DNA from: an uncultured Massilia sp.
Lineage (GTDB): Bacteria > Pseudomonadota > Gammaproteobacteria > Burkholderiales > Burkholderiaceae
Reading direction: 5' to 3'
DNA: 64,000 nt
NCBI GenBank assembly: GCA_946481275.1
Contig: CAMLMV010000023.1
Span: 1 to 64,000, forward strand
Both the position numbers and the translations under genes were made by a program. The stretch's first letter is position 1, and every line of letters starts with the position of its first letter. The notes under the pieces are model-generated. The model had not been told where the DNA came from, searched no databases, and saw nothing but the letters and a program-made list of their open reading frames with translations. Of the stretch, positions 26,577 through 35,632 are shown piece after piece.

Positions 26577-27497
26577 CTACAGCCAGGCGACGGGGGAGCC
26601 GGTGTCGATCTTGTCCGCGAACCGATACAGCAGCGCGCGCAACGCGAGCGTCTCCGGCACCCCGAGCAGGCGCTCCATCCCTGCCTGGACCTGCACGCCC
26701 GCACGCCGGAACTGCTCGAACACCTGCCGGCCCGCATCGGTCAGGTCGAACGTCGTGTCCGAGACCACGCCATTGGACGGGTCGCGCGACACGATCAGGC
26801 CGCGCGCCTCCAGGTCGTCCATTGCCTCCAGGCTGGTGGGATGGGCGCTGATGGCGAGCAGCGCCTCGATCTCGTAGCGGGTACGCCCTCCCCGCTCGCC
26901 GAGTGCCGTCAGCACGAACATCTCGATGTTGTCATACCCGAGCCGTCCGCCCACATCGCGCATTTTCCCGTAAAGGTAGAAGAACGCCGCCCCGAGCAGG
27001 TAACTGAGCGACGTCGCCGTCGTCTCCACCGCCGGCCAGCCGCCCATGCCGACAGCCACCGCGTCGATGCCGTCATGCCGGATCAACGGCGGCACGTCGC
27101 TGTGCGCGAAGCCGACCACCCGTCCCACGACGATCATGCTGTCCTCGCAGAGGAACGACGTGACGCGGCGGCACGACAGGGTGGCGGCGCACCCTTCGAG
27201 AACCGGGATGCCGTCCACGCCCGCGCGCATGCGCAGGTCGCCATGCGGTATGCCGGATCGCGCCGCGAGCGCGGCCTGGTCCCAGGCAAGCACGTGCGCG
27301 GCCCAGTCCGGGGCCCGCTCCAGCTCCGCCGCCCCGGGCGCTTGCCGGTCGACCGTCCAGGCCACGAGCCCCGATGCCGGCGACATCACGCCGAAGCTGC
27401 GGGACAGTACGCCAATCCAGCCAGTGTCGTGCCTGGTGGTGACCAGTACGACACCGCCGGGAAAGCATGCCAGCGGATCCTGCAAATGTATGTTCAT
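26577..27497 (-). CDS. Flavin-reductase-like domain fused to winged-helix (MarR-like) domain
   Basis: 306 residues from the ATG at 27497, behind GAGG. Residues about 1-150 resemble the FMN-binding flavin reductase (RutF/HpaC) fold: LACFPGGVVLVTTRHDTGWIG at the start, LVAWTVDRQAPGAAEL, HVLAWDQAALAAR, DGIPVLEGCAATLSCRR and MIVVGRVVGFAHSD. Residues about 195-306 look like a MarR-type winged helix (NIEMFVLTALGERGGRTRYEIEALL, then TSLEAMDDLEARGLIVSRD and FDLTDAGRQVFEQF). The fusion suggests either a redox-sensing regulator or a reductase that partners an oxygenase under its own control. It stands between the efflux-pump genes and the GH35 gene; a role in handling aromatic aglycones is inference. 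Confidence 0.75.
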   Translation of the reverse strand: MNIHLQDPLACFPGGVVLVTTRHDTGWIGVLSRSFGVMSPASGLVAWTVDRQAPGAAELERAPDWAAHVLAWDQAALAARSGIPHGDLRMRAGVDGIPVLEGCAATLSCRRVTSFLCEDSMIVVGRVVGFAHSDVPPLIRHDGIDAVAVGMGGWPAVETTATSLSYLLGAAFFYLYGKMRDVGGRLGYDNIEMFVLTALGERGGRTRYEIEALLAISAHPTSLEAMDDLEARGLIVSRDPSNGVVSDTTFDLTDAGRQVFEQFRRAGVQVQAGMERLLGVPETLALRALLYRFADKIDTGSPVAWL

Positions 27498-27555
27498 CGA
27501 TATCCTCGTCAACCCTGTTCCATGCATTATGAAGACGGGGTTGGCGCTGACATCG

Positions 27556-29244
27556 TTAATGCGGACTAGACGGACCGGCTTCCAACAGTTTTACCCGGAT
27601 CGCGCCGATGCCCTGGGCGGGCAGCAGCATCACGCGTTCGTCGCCGTTGAGACGGCGACCGGGGATCCATTGTCCGTCCCTGAAGCGCCCTTCTTCCACG
27701 ACGTCGATCTCGGCGAGCCTGCCGTTGCGTGCGAAGTCGACGATGAAATCCTGGCCGACCAGGAAGAATTCATCGGGCCCGCCGGCGATGACGAACCCGA
27801 ATGATGTCGGATCCTTCCTGGCCGGCGCGGCGCCCGCGTCGCCGGCGCCGGACGCGCCTGGCGCTGCCGCCGTCAGGCCGGCATCGAGCATCATCTTTTT
27901 CAGCTGCGCAGTCATGCCGCGCACCGTCATCGTGTAGCCGCCCAGGTCCGCCGTGGCGGGGCCGGTGCCGTCGAGGAGGACGGTGTGCAGCGTCCCGCGC
28001 GCCTGCGCGCGCAGCACGACGTCGGCCATCGAGCCGAGGATGTCGTAGGCCTGCGCCAGCTGCTTGCCGGGGAACAGGTCCTCGACGCCGAAGATCGACC
28101 AGCCCAGCGCCTTGTGCGCACCGATGGCCCGGAAGATGTTCACGGTCTTGAAGCGGGATTCCGGCACGAAGACGGGATTGTCGGCGCGCTGGAAATCGGC
28201 CAGCGTGCCCTTGACGTCGTCGACGTAGATGTCCGGCGCCAGCATGGCGATCGACGGCGCGGCCGCCTTCCACACGTCCATCATCCGCGCAACCGGACCA
28301 CCGGACGGATAATCCCCCGGTTGCGGCTGCCCCGGCTGCGGTCCGAGCCACGCGTTGACGAACATCGGCAGGGGCAGTTCCTTGTCCGCCGCCTGGGCGA
28401 CGCCCTGGACATAGGTGCCGTAGGCCCACGCCATGAAGATCTCCTCGGCTTGCGCATCCTTGCCGAACACCTGTTCCCACGTGCCGCTGCGGCGGAACTG
28501 CTGCCGTCCCCATACGGCCAGCAGCTCGGGCCGGAGGGTCGCGCGATGGCGCACCAGGTAGTCCATCAGCCGGGGCGGCACCTGGGCGTCCCACGCCGCC
28601 TGCGCGAGCCTGGAGCGATCGCGGCTGTCGCCCAGCAGGCCGACTTCGTTGTCGACCTGCACCATGATGACGGTGTGGTCCGGATCGACTGCCTTGAGGT
28701 GGGCGAGCATCGCACCGAAAGCGCGCCGTTCGGCGGCCTGCAGCTGCGGCGAGAATGGCGACAGCACGGGGTTGGGCATCGCCCCCGGATAGCTCATGAA
28801 TTCGGGCTTGGCGCCGTTGGTGGCAGCCCGCACGAACCGGCCGGTATCGCGCCGCACCCATCCCGGCGCATACGTCGACCGCGCATTCTTGTAGGCGCCG
28901 AACCAGATCACCACGAGACGCAGTCCCTGCGCACGTGCCGCGTCGAGCTGGCGGTCGAGGGAAGCGAAATCGAACCGGCCTTCTTCCGGCTCGACCATGT
29001 CCCACGTCACCGTGCTCAGCACCGTGTTCAGGTTCATCTGTTTCAGGCGCGGCCAGATCGGCGCCATGTACTCGGCGGACGAGGCGCTCGAGTTATGGAC
29101 TTCGCCGCCCAGCACGAGGTAGGGTTTGCCGTCGACGATCAATTGCGTCGCGTCGCCGCGCTGCTCGAGTCTGGGCAAGGGTGCGGCGGCCGCGTGCAGG
29201 CACACCGCTGCGAGCGCAACGGCGCGCACGGAATGTTTCAACAT
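27556..29244 (-). CDS. GH35 beta-galactosidase-type enzyme, secreted (paralogue 1)
   Basis: 562 residues from the ATG at 29244, behind AAGGGAAAAC. The signal peptide is MLKHSVRAVALAAVCLHAAAA. The clan GH-A barrel shows KPYLVLGGEVHNSSASS, TWDMVEPEEGRFDF and TVIMVQVDNEVG with acid/base Glu200, and NPVFVPESR with nucleophile Glu362. The C-terminal part resembles the DUF5597 beta-domain seen in Caulobacter- and Xanthomonas-type GH35 enzymes, but holds an Ala/Gly-rich linker (PGASGAGDAGAAPARKD). It should remove beta-galactose or a related sugar from side chains. A paralogue sits at 35747. It overlaps nothing and is transcribed after the LuxR gene. Confidence 0.86.
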   Translation of the reverse strand: MLKHSVRAVALAAVCLHAAAAPLPRLEQRGDATQLIVDGKPYLVLGGEVHNSSASSAEYMAPIWPRLKQMNLNTVLSTVTWDMVEPEEGRFDFASLDRQLDAARAQGLRLVVIWFGAYKNARSTYAPGWVRRDTGRFVRAATNGAKPEFMSYPGAMPNPVLSPFSPQLQAAERRAFGAMLAHLKAVDPDHTVIMVQVDNEVGLLGDSRDRSRLAQAAWDAQVPPRLMDYLVRHRATLRPELLAVWGRQQFRRSGTWEQVFGKDAQAEEIFMAWAYGTYVQGVAQAADKELPLPMFVNAWLGPQPGQPQPGDYPSGGPVARMMDVWKAAAPSIAMLAPDIYVDDVKGTLADFQRADNPVFVPESRFKTVNIFRAIGAHKALGWSIFGVEDLFPGKQLAQAYDILGSMADVVLRAQARGTLHTVLLDGTGPATADLGGYTMTVRGMTAQLKKMMLDAGLTAAAPGASGAGDAGAAPARKDPTSFGFVIAGGPDEFFLVGQDFIVDFARNGRLAEIDVVEEGRFRDGQWIPGRRLNGDERVMLLPAQGIGAIRVKLLEAGPSSPH

Positions 29245-29261
29245 GTTTTCCCTTATGTAAT

Positions 29262-30419
29262 TCAATCGCGCTGGACGTCCAGTCCCAGCACGGCGTTCAA
29301 TAACACCCTGACGAGTTCACTCTGCCGCGTGACGCCGGCCTTCATGAAAATGGCGCGCAGGTGCGCGCGCGCCGTGTTGCGGCGGATGCCGAGCTTGATC
29401 GCCGCTTCGTCGAGGCTCAGCCCGTTGACCAGTTCGATGGCGAAATTCGCCTCGGCCGGCGTGAAGTCGAACAACTGCCGCGCCATGTCCAGCGCCGGTC
29501 TTGCCTGCGCATCCGGGTCGCGCAGGAAGACGGCATGGGCCGGCCGGGACCGGCCTTCCGACTCCTCGATCATCGGTATGCCGCGGACGACGGCCGCCAT
29601 CTTGCGGCGCCCGGATGGCCGGCTCAGCGACATGGCGGCATCGCCGTTCGCGGCTGCGCCATTGAGGAGCCGGCGCAATTCACGCGTCTCCGCCGGCGTA
29701 CATGCTTCCAGCTCGCGCCCGGACAGGCGCAGCCCGTCGCCGGCCGTCAGGATGTGGCAGGCGACCGGATTCGCGCGCAGCAGCTGTCCGCGCTCGTCGA
29801 GGACGACGACGCCGATGTTCAGGCGGTCCAGGCCTTCCTCGTAGATCTCGCGTTCCGCCTCGTTGCGCGTCGCGTGCGCCGCCAGCGTCAATGCCTGCTT
29901 GATATGCGGTACGAGGACAGCCAGGCGGCGCTTGTCGTCCTGGTCGAACGGCGGCAGGTCGGGCAGGCGGAACAGACGCAGCTTGCACACCGTTCCGGCG
30001 CCCGTGACGATGTCGACGCCCATGCCATGGTCGGCGTCGGCCGGCATCCCGAACCGCAGGAATTGCGTGAAATAGTCGCTCTCCTGCCAGGCGCGGTTCG
30101 ACATGACGTCGGACACGAGAACGACGCGCTCGTGCGGCAGGTCGACGAACGGATCGAAGCGAAACCACTTCGTCTTGTACGCGGTTTCGAACTCGGCCCC
30201 GTTCGTCGGATGGCAGACCAGGTAACCCAGGTCGGTCGCCGTGCTCGGACGCACGACGATGGTCGTACTCGTGCAGCCGATGTACTCCGAAATCAGCGCC
30301 ATGCTCGCGCGCCAGGGCTCGGCTTCCAGCACGGATTGATAGATCGCGTGGATCGCTTCGTTCATCAGGCCCGAACGGTCCACCGGCAGTTGCGCGAAAG
30401 GTGTGGCTAATGATCCCAT
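29262..30419 (-). CDS. LuxR-family regulator with PAS-like region
   Basis: 385 residues from the ATG at 30419, preceded by GGAGG. The N-terminal 190 residues are a poorly known sensor (EPWRASMALISEYIGCTSTT, KTKWFRFDPFVDLPHERVV). Residues about 205-270 look PAS-like (LDRLNIGVVVLDERGQLLRANPVA). The C-terminal 65 residues are a LuxR helix-turn-helix (FDFTPAEANFAIELVNGLS, AIKLGIRRNTARAHLRAIF). It has no receiver, so a small ligand is likely. It lies between a GH3 gene (25 bases upstream) and a GH35 gene (17 bases downstream), all on the minus strand, and probably forms an operon with them and controls them. Confidence 0.85.
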   Translation of the reverse strand: MGSLATPFAQLPVDRSGLMNEAIHAIYQSVLEAEPWRASMALISEYIGCTSTTIVVRPSTATDLGYLVCHPTNGAEFETAYKTKWFRFDPFVDLPHERVVLVSDVMSNRAWQESDYFTQFLRFGMPADADHGMGVDIVTGAGTVCKLRLFRLPDLPPFDQDDKRRLAVLVPHIKQALTLAAHATRNEAEREIYEEGLDRLNIGVVVLDERGQLLRANPVACHILTAGDGLRLSGRELEACTPAETRELRRLLNGAAANGDAAMSLSRPSGRRKMAAVVRGIPMIEESEGRSRPAHAVFLRDPDAQARPALDMARQLFDFTPAEANFAIELVNGLSLDEAAIKLGIRRNTARAHLRAIFMKAGVTRQSELVRVLLNAVLGLDVQRD

Positions 30420-30444
30420 GATGAGAAACCTCCAGGCAGCGATG

Positions 30445-32796
30445 TCAGGCGACGACCAGCTTCGCCGATTTGAGACGATCTGAGCTGTTACCGGCACTGA
30501 TCAGGAACGTGCCCGGTTCGACCACCCATTGCATCGAGGCGTCCCAGAATGCGAGCGCGTCGGGACCGAGCTCGAAGCGCACCGTCGTCCTGCCGCCGGC
30601 CGGCAGCGAAATACGCCGGAACGCCTTCAATTCCAGCACGGGACGCGGGACCGAACTGACCGTGTCGCGCACATAGACCTGCACGACCTCGTCGCCCTCG
30701 CGCTTGCCCGTGTTGGCCACGTCGACCTCGACGGCGAACGCGTCACCCCGGCCGATCCGGTCCTTCGACAGCCGCGGCGCGGACACGTCGAACGTCGTGT
30801 AGCTCAGGCCATGGCCGAACGGATACAGCGGCGTACGCTTGCCTTCGACGTACGGCACCTTGTCCGCGGACGGATGCCGGTTGTAGTACGCGGGCAGGTC
30901 GCCAACCGAACGGGGAATGCTGACGGCGAGCTTGCCGCCCGGATTCACTTTGCCGAACAACACGTCGGCGACCGCATTGCCGCCCTGCTCGCCCAGATAC
31001 CAGCCTTCGACCAGCGCATTGGCCTTCTCGGCCAGCCGGTTGACCGCGAGCGGGCGGCCGTTGAGCAGCACCGCCACGACGGGCTTGCCGCAGCCGAGCA
31101 TGGCTTCCACGAGTGCGTCCTGGTCGCCGTACAGGCCAAGCGAATCGCGGTCGCCGGGGACGACGGCGGCCACCGCTTCGCGTGTGACCTGCTCGTTGTC
31201 GCCGACCACGAGAACCACCACGTCCGAACGTTTCGCAACCTCGACCGCCGCCGCGATGCGCGCCTGATTGTCGGCGGCGGACACCTTGCGGATCGGCGGC
31301 GCCTCCGGGCGCACGCCTTCCGCCACCGGCGGCGTGATCCAGACGCCGTCGGACTGCTCGATGGTCACGTTGGCGCCGGCGTTGCGCAGGCCGTCCAGCA
31401 CGCCGACGGCCGCCTTCGGCCAGCCGGAATAGCCGCCCAGCATGGGTTTGACGGAATTCGGCCCGATGAGGGCGATACGCTTGCCACCGGTTGCATCGAG
31501 CGGCAACACGCCATCGTTCTTCAGGAGGACGATGGCTTTCTGTGCGGACGTCCGCGCGAGCGCGGCCGCCTGCGGATCATCCAGCACGTCGGCGGCGCGC
31601 TGCGGATCGACATACGGGTTCTCGAACAGGCCCGCTTCGAATTTCAACGCCAGGATGCGCGCCACGGCAGCGTCGACGCTGGCCTGCGGCACGCGGCCCG
31701 CGCGCACGAGTTTCGCCAGCTTCTGATAGGTACTGCCCTCCGGCAGGTCGGCGTCCACGCCGGCACGCATGGCGAGCACCGCGGCGCCATCGGCATCGTC
31801 GGCCATGCCGTGCAGCTCGGCGATCTCGCCGACGCCGCCGTAGTCGCTGAAATAGGCGCCCTGGAAACCGAGCAGGCCGCGGCCCGTCTGTTGCAGCAGC
31901 TGGGCATTGGCGTGGGCCGGTACGCCGCCCACTTCGTTATACGCGGGCATGACGATGGCGGCCCTGGCACCGATCGCCGCCTTGAACGGCGGCAGGAAGG
32001 CCTCGCGCAGCATGCGTTCGGACATGTCCGACGGGCCGATGTTCAAGCCGTTCTGCGGCGTGCCGTGCACGAAATGCTTGAGCGTGGCAAAGACGTTGTC
32101 GGGCCCGATCGGGCGAACCGTCCCCTGCAGCCCGCGTACCGCCGCCGCCCCCATCACGCCGACGTGGTACGGGTCTTCGCCAAAGAATTCCTCGCTGCGT
32201 CCCCAGCGCGGGTCGCGCACGAGGTCGAGCACGGGACTCAGCCCGACCGTGACGCCGCGCCGGCGCGCCTGGCGCCCGGCGATGGCGAAGCACTGTTCGA
32301 CCAGGGCGGGATCCCACGTGCTGCCCAGCGCGGGCGGGATGGGGAACGATGTCGCGCCCTTGACGGCCAGCCCGTGCGCCGTCTCTTCATGGAACAGGAC
32401 CGGAATGCCCAGCCTGGTCTGCTCGACGGCGTAACGCTGGACGGCGTTGACGAAAGCGACGGCGTCTTCCGGCTCGCGGAACGACCTGGTCTGGAAACGG
32501 CCGCTGCCGGCCAGGTCCGACGGCCTGGCGATCTGGCCGATGCCATGCGGGATTGCCTTGGCCGCTTTGTCCGGCGAAAAGGCGAACGTCTCGCGGTCCA
32601 CGATGCTGACTTTCGTCATCCACATGCTGCACATCTGGGCGACCTTTTCGTCGAGCGTCATGCGCCCGAGCAGGTCGCGGACGCGCTCGGCGACCGGCGC
32701 ACTGGCGCGCCTGTAGACGGGAAGCGCCGCACCGAACGCCGGCAGTGCCAGCGCGAGACCGGTGGTGGCCAGCAGCGTACGCCGGGTCATTTTCAT
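30445..32796 (-). CDS. GH3 beta-glucosidase/beta-xylosidase-type enzyme, Tat-like signal
   Basis: 783 residues. MKMTRRTLLATTGLALALPAFGAA is a Tat-like signal peptide. The barrel has RMTLDEKVAQMCSMW, PVLFHEETAHGLAVKGATSF, DPRWGRSEEFFGEDPY and TLKHFVHGTPQNG; the nucleophile is Asp318 in GAYFSDYGGVGE. The second domain (IVLLKNDGVLPLDATGGKRI, VVLVVGDNEQVTREA) and a C-terminal Fn3-like domain (HGLSYTTFDVSAPRL) follow. This architecture covers both beta-glucosidases and beta-xylosidases; EETAHGL is usual in the xylosidase-leaning group. A clear promoter (TTGCAA, 16 bases, TATACT) lies 40-67 bases before the start. It heads the run GH3, LuxR, GH35. Confidence 0.9.
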   Translation of the reverse strand: MKMTRRTLLATTGLALALPAFGAALPVYRRASAPVAERVRDLLGRMTLDEKVAQMCSMWMTKVSIVDRETFAFSPDKAAKAIPHGIGQIARPSDLAGSGRFQTRSFREPEDAVAFVNAVQRYAVEQTRLGIPVLFHEETAHGLAVKGATSFPIPPALGSTWDPALVEQCFAIAGRQARRRGVTVGLSPVLDLVRDPRWGRSEEFFGEDPYHVGVMGAAAVRGLQGTVRPIGPDNVFATLKHFVHGTPQNGLNIGPSDMSERMLREAFLPPFKAAIGARAAIVMPAYNEVGGVPAHANAQLLQQTGRGLLGFQGAYFSDYGGVGEIAELHGMADDADGAAVLAMRAGVDADLPEGSTYQKLAKLVRAGRVPQASVDAAVARILALKFEAGLFENPYVDPQRAADVLDDPQAAALARTSAQKAIVLLKNDGVLPLDATGGKRIALIGPNSVKPMLGGYSGWPKAAVGVLDGLRNAGANVTIEQSDGVWITPPVAEGVRPEAPPIRKVSAADNQARIAAAVEVAKRSDVVVLVVGDNEQVTREAVAAVVPGDRDSLGLYGDQDALVEAMLGCGKPVVAVLLNGRPLAVNRLAEKANALVEGWYLGEQGGNAVADVLFGKVNPGGKLAVSIPRSVGDLPAYYNRHPSADKVPYVEGKRTPLYPFGHGLSYTTFDVSAPRLSKDRIGRGDAFAVEVDVANTGKREGDEVVQVYVRDTVSSVPRPVLELKAFRRISLPAGGRTTVRFELGPDALAFWDASMQWVVEPGTFLISAGNSSDRLKSAKLVVA

Positions 32797-32835
32797 TGTT
32801 GTGTCTCCTGGTCGTTATTCTTGATGTCGAAAATA

Positions 32836-32863
32836 AGTATACACCTGCGTTTAATTATTGCAA
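32836..32863 (-). promoter_or_regulatory. Promoter of the GH3-LuxR-GH35 operon
   Basis: On the minus strand TTGCAA (32858-32863) and TATACT (32836-32841) are 16 bases apart, 40 bases before the GH3 start. The plus-strand text from 32832 (AATAAGTATACACCTGCGTT) resembles that at 35605 in front of the other GH35 gene. Confidence 0.55.
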
Positions 32864-32914
32864 TCCGATTAGGCTTTTGAGCAACAGAAACTTGGGCGTA
32901 CCCACGAAACGACG

Positions 32915-32951
32915 CCGGCCGTTGCTGCCACGATAGGCAGGCAACGGCCGG
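32915..32951 (-). terminator. Strong hairpin after the MBL-fold hydrolase gene
   Basis: CCGGCCGTTGC/GCAACGGCCGG pairs over 11 bp and continues with TGCC/GGCA, giving 15 bp with one bulged G and a 6-base loop. It lies 45 bases past the stop of the gene at 32996. The minus-strand sequence after it is only moderately T-rich (CGTCGTTTCGT), so it may be a terminator or an RNA-stabilising hairpin. Confidence 0.55.
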
Positions 32952-32995
32952 ACGATGACCAGGGAGTTGGAAGGCCGGGCGGGTCAGCCGCCCGG

Positions 32996-34336
32996 CTATT
33001 TGCCGTTCTCGAGCGCCAGAGCGGCGGTGAGGTAGTAATTGCGGGCGGTGGCATTCATCTGGCGTTCGCCGAGTTCGCGCAAGGCCCGGGCTTTCACGGC
33101 TTTCGCTTCAGCGCTTGCCGGCGCGATCGCCAGCAGGTAGTCCGCCAGTTCTGCGGCCCATTGGAAATCGCCTGCGGACAACGCATCTTTTGCGCGTGCG
33201 AGGACCCGATCCGCACCGCCGGCCATGGCGACGATCCGTTCGGCCCGCTCCTTCGGCGGAAGCGGAAACAGATGGGTTGGATTGCCGTCGAACCAGCCGG
33301 CGTAGGCAGCGTAGATGCCGCGCACGGTCCAGGCGACGCCACCATAGTATTCCTGCAGGTAGGGGTTGCTGGCCAGTGCCGCAGGAAGCTTGACCTGTTG
33401 CACGAGTTCGTCCGGCGTGAGGCCTTGCCGGATGCCGGCGATCGTCTGGTCGAAGATCGTCTTGATGCCGTCCCGGTATGCGGTCAACGCGCTCGCCACC
33501 TCTTCCTTGCCCTGGATGGGCCGCATATGGCCGGGCACGAGATGGCCGGCGTGGAGCGCGATCATGTTGTCCAGGCTCGCGATCCATTGCTCCACAGGCC
33601 GCAGCGGTAGTCCGCGAATCGGCGCCAGGTTGGGAAACGATTGATAGAAGTCATCACCAGGCATCAACACGCGTTTCGCCGGCAGCCACACGGCGACGTT
33701 TTCCGGCGACTCCCCCGGCGTATGCACCAGGCGAATCTCCACGCCGTCGATGGTCAACGCCTGTTCGTGGCCGCTGAACGTACGGTTCGGGCGCAGGAAT
33801 CCCTCGCGGGTGTGCGGCGTCACCCGGCCGTACTCCAGCTGGATGCCCGCATTGATGAACTGGTCCGCCGGCAAGGCGGTGCCGAACGCGTCGGCCCCGT
33901 CGCGCATGCCCCGGACGACCTCCGGCCTGGCGTCGAGCAGCGACTGGTGACTGATGATGTCCGGCTTGTCGTTGCCGGCGAATACGGTCGCGCCGCCCGA
34001 ATGGTCGGGGTGGTTGTGCGTGTAGATGATGGCGCGCACCGGTCTGACCAGGCGGCTGCCGAAAGCGGCCACGATGGCACGCGCATCGGTTGGATTCGCG
34101 GAGGTGTCGACGACGATCGAGCCGGTCTTGCCGCGAATGAGAGTCACGTTGCTGGCGGAATAGCCCACGGCGACGAAGACGCCGTCCGTTACTTCAATGA
34201 CTTCCTTGCGGAACGCCGCTGAATGCGTGCGCAGGTGTTCCCGTCCCGCGAAGTCCTGGTCCGCAGCCACGGCATGGGTGGCTGTCAGGCAGCCGAACGT
34301 CGCAAGCGCCATAAAAAACGATTTCGTGTGCAACAT
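32996..34336 (-). CDS. Metallo-beta-lactamase-fold hydrolase, alkyl-sulfatase-like
   Basis: 446 residues with a signal peptide (MLHTKSFFMALATFGCLTATHAVAA). The MBL fold carries the metal motif YTHNHPDHSGG (H107, H109, D111, H112), VHTPGESPENVAVWLP with the next His, and LMPGDDFYQ. The segment after it (QEYYGGVAWTVRGIYAAYAGWFDGNPTHLFPLP) is the dimer-forming region of SdsA1-type alkyl sulfatases, with NYYLTAALALE near the end. SdsA1-type proteins run to about 650 residues because of an SCP2-like C-terminal domain, which is absent here. It probably hydrolyses an ester or sulfate in the periplasm. It follows a TetR gene by 15 bases and is likely under its control. Confidence 0.82.
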   Translation of the reverse strand: MLHTKSFFMALATFGCLTATHAVAADQDFAGREHLRTHSAAFRKEVIEVTDGVFVAVGYSASNVTLIRGKTGSIVVDTSANPTDARAIVAAFGSRLVRPVRAIIYTHNHPDHSGGATVFAGNDKPDIISHQSLLDARPEVVRGMRDGADAFGTALPADQFINAGIQLEYGRVTPHTREGFLRPNRTFSGHEQALTIDGVEIRLVHTPGESPENVAVWLPAKRVLMPGDDFYQSFPNLAPIRGLPLRPVEQWIASLDNMIALHAGHLVPGHMRPIQGKEEVASALTAYRDGIKTIFDQTIAGIRQGLTPDELVQQVKLPAALASNPYLQEYYGGVAWTVRGIYAAYAGWFDGNPTHLFPLPPKERAERIVAMAGGADRVLARAKDALSAGDFQWAAELADYLLAIAPASAEAKAVKARALRELGERQMNATARNYYLTAALALENGK

Positions 34337-34351
34337 AGATTGGTTCCCATG

Positions 34352-35059
34352 TCAGAGCTGGGCGGCGCAATCGGCCTGCATGCCTGCCAATAAGAGGTTC
34401 GCGATACGGGCGGACGCGACCTCGGTCGTGGCGATGCCGGCCCGCTCGCCCAGCGCGCGATAGCGCTGGTAGTGGGCCATGGCCAGGTCCAGCAGCGACG
34501 CGGCATAGAATCCGGGTTCATGCACCGTCATCCCCACCCGGCCGGCCGTGTCCTCGATCGTCTGGACGATGTGCCGGATGCCCAACTCGTACGTGATCTC
34601 CTGCCCCATCGACGAAAGCTCGCGCACGGTCGGCGACGGCTTGTCGCCCATCGCCATCAGCACGCGCATGCCTGGGTCGTTGCAGATCATGAAGAAATTC
34701 TCGAGGTGGAACATGAGGCAGCTACGCATGTCTGCGAATGCCGGCGGATCGGGATTGCGCGCACTGCCGACGATCGACTCGATGACCGACTTGATCAGCG
34801 CCTTCTTGTCCGGATAACGCATGTACAGCGTGCGCTTGGAGATACCGGCACGCGCGGCAACCGCCTCCATGGCCGTGCCGTCGAAACCGGCTTCGTCGAA
34901 GAGTGCGATGGCCGCTTTGATGATGTCGGCGTCGATATTGCCGGCGTGTTCCTTGCGCGGCCGCCCACGCAGCTTCGGCCGTTCCCCGGTCGTCTGCGGC
35001 GGACTGGACTGCACGGTGTTATTCGTCATGAGGAAGCGCTCGGCATTGTTGGCACGCAT
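34352..35059 (-). CDS. TetR-family transcriptional regulator
   Basis: 235 residues if started at 35059; an in-frame ATG at 35029 (MTNNTVQSS) would give 225, and neither has a strong ribosome site. A basic linker RPKLRGRPRKEH leads to the TetR helix-turn-helix (IDADIIKAAIALFDEAGFDG, AARAGISKRTLYMRYPDKKAL). The C-terminal ligand domain is helical (GFYAASLLDLAMAHYQRYRAL) and of AcrR/TetR_C type. It is the first gene of a two-gene operon with the MBL-fold hydrolase, so it likely represses it and itself until a substrate-like ligand binds. Confidence 0.9.
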   Translation of the reverse strand: MRANNAERFLMTNNTVQSSPPQTTGERPKLRGRPRKEHAGNIDADIIKAAIALFDEAGFDGTAMEAVAARAGISKRTLYMRYPDKKALIKSVIESIVGSARNPDPPAFADMRSCLMFHLENFFMICNDPGMRVLMAMGDKPSPTVRELSSMGQEITYELGIRHIVQTIEDTAGRVGMTVHEPGFYAASLLDLAMAHYQRYRALGERAGIATTEVASARIANLLLAGMQADCAAQL

Positions 35060-35084
35060 GGTTAAAAAGTGCCGCGATCATAGC

Positions 35085-35113
35085 AAAAAAGAGACGCTGC
35101 CCCGAGCAGCGTC
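35085..35113 (-). terminator. Rho-independent terminator after the small secreted protein gene
   Basis: The 8-bp perfect stem GACGCTGC/GCAGCGTC (35093-35113) with a 5-base loop is followed on the minus strand by TCTTTTTTGC. It lies 49 bases past the stop at 35162 and just before the TetR gene start, insulating the two. Confidence 0.75.
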
Positions 35114-35161
35114 CCATGAAGGCACAGGGGAGACGCCCCGGCGCGAGAGGAGATGACTTGA

Positions 35162-35500
35162 TTACTTGCAGAGCGGCAGCTTCGCCAGGTCCGCGTCGAT
35201 AGCGTCCAGCACCTTGTCCGTGAACGTTTCCTCGGCATACGGCTGGATCGCGCGCAATGGCATCGACCGGGCCATATCGAACTGGTCATTCCCTTTCAGT
35301 GTCGGCACGTGCTTGTACAGCACCTCCTTGGCCGCCGGCTCGTCGAGCAGTTCGGACACCAGCGACTCGGAGCTCAGTTTTTGTTTGACGCACGCGCCGG
35401 TCGATGGTTGCGCCGCAGGTGCGGGTGCCGGCGCCTGTGCGACAGCAGTGCAGGCGATCACGGAAAGCATGGCGGCGAGCGAGATGGTGCGGAATTTCAT
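35162..35500 (-). CDS. Small secreted protein of unknown function
   Basis: 112 residues from the ATG at 35500. A signal peptide (MKFRTISLAAMLSVIACTAVAQA) is followed by a Pro/Ala linker (PAPAPAAQP) and a compact domain with two Cys (GACVKQKLSS near the start, LAKLPLCK at the end) that could pair. The middle (LVSELLDEPAAKEVLYKHVPTL, FDMARSMPLRAIQPYAEE) has a regular helix pattern. I recognise no family with certainty; similar short domains occur beside glycosidase genes. It diverges from the GH35 gene at 35747 and has its own terminator, so it is a real transcription unit. Confidence 0.72.
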   Translation of the reverse strand: MKFRTISLAAMLSVIACTAVAQAPAPAPAAQPSTGACVKQKLSSESLVSELLDEPAAKEVLYKHVPTLKGNDQFDMARSMPLRAIQPYAEETFTDKVLDAIDADLAKLPLCK

Positions 35501-35632
35501 GGAGTGTCCCCAGACTAAAAATAATGGCAACGTTCATCTTCCGATCCCGCCCGTTTTCGCATGGGCATCGGATCAGCTTGTAGCCACTATACGGTAGAAA
35601 TCGCATAAAGTATACGCCACCGTAAATTTATT

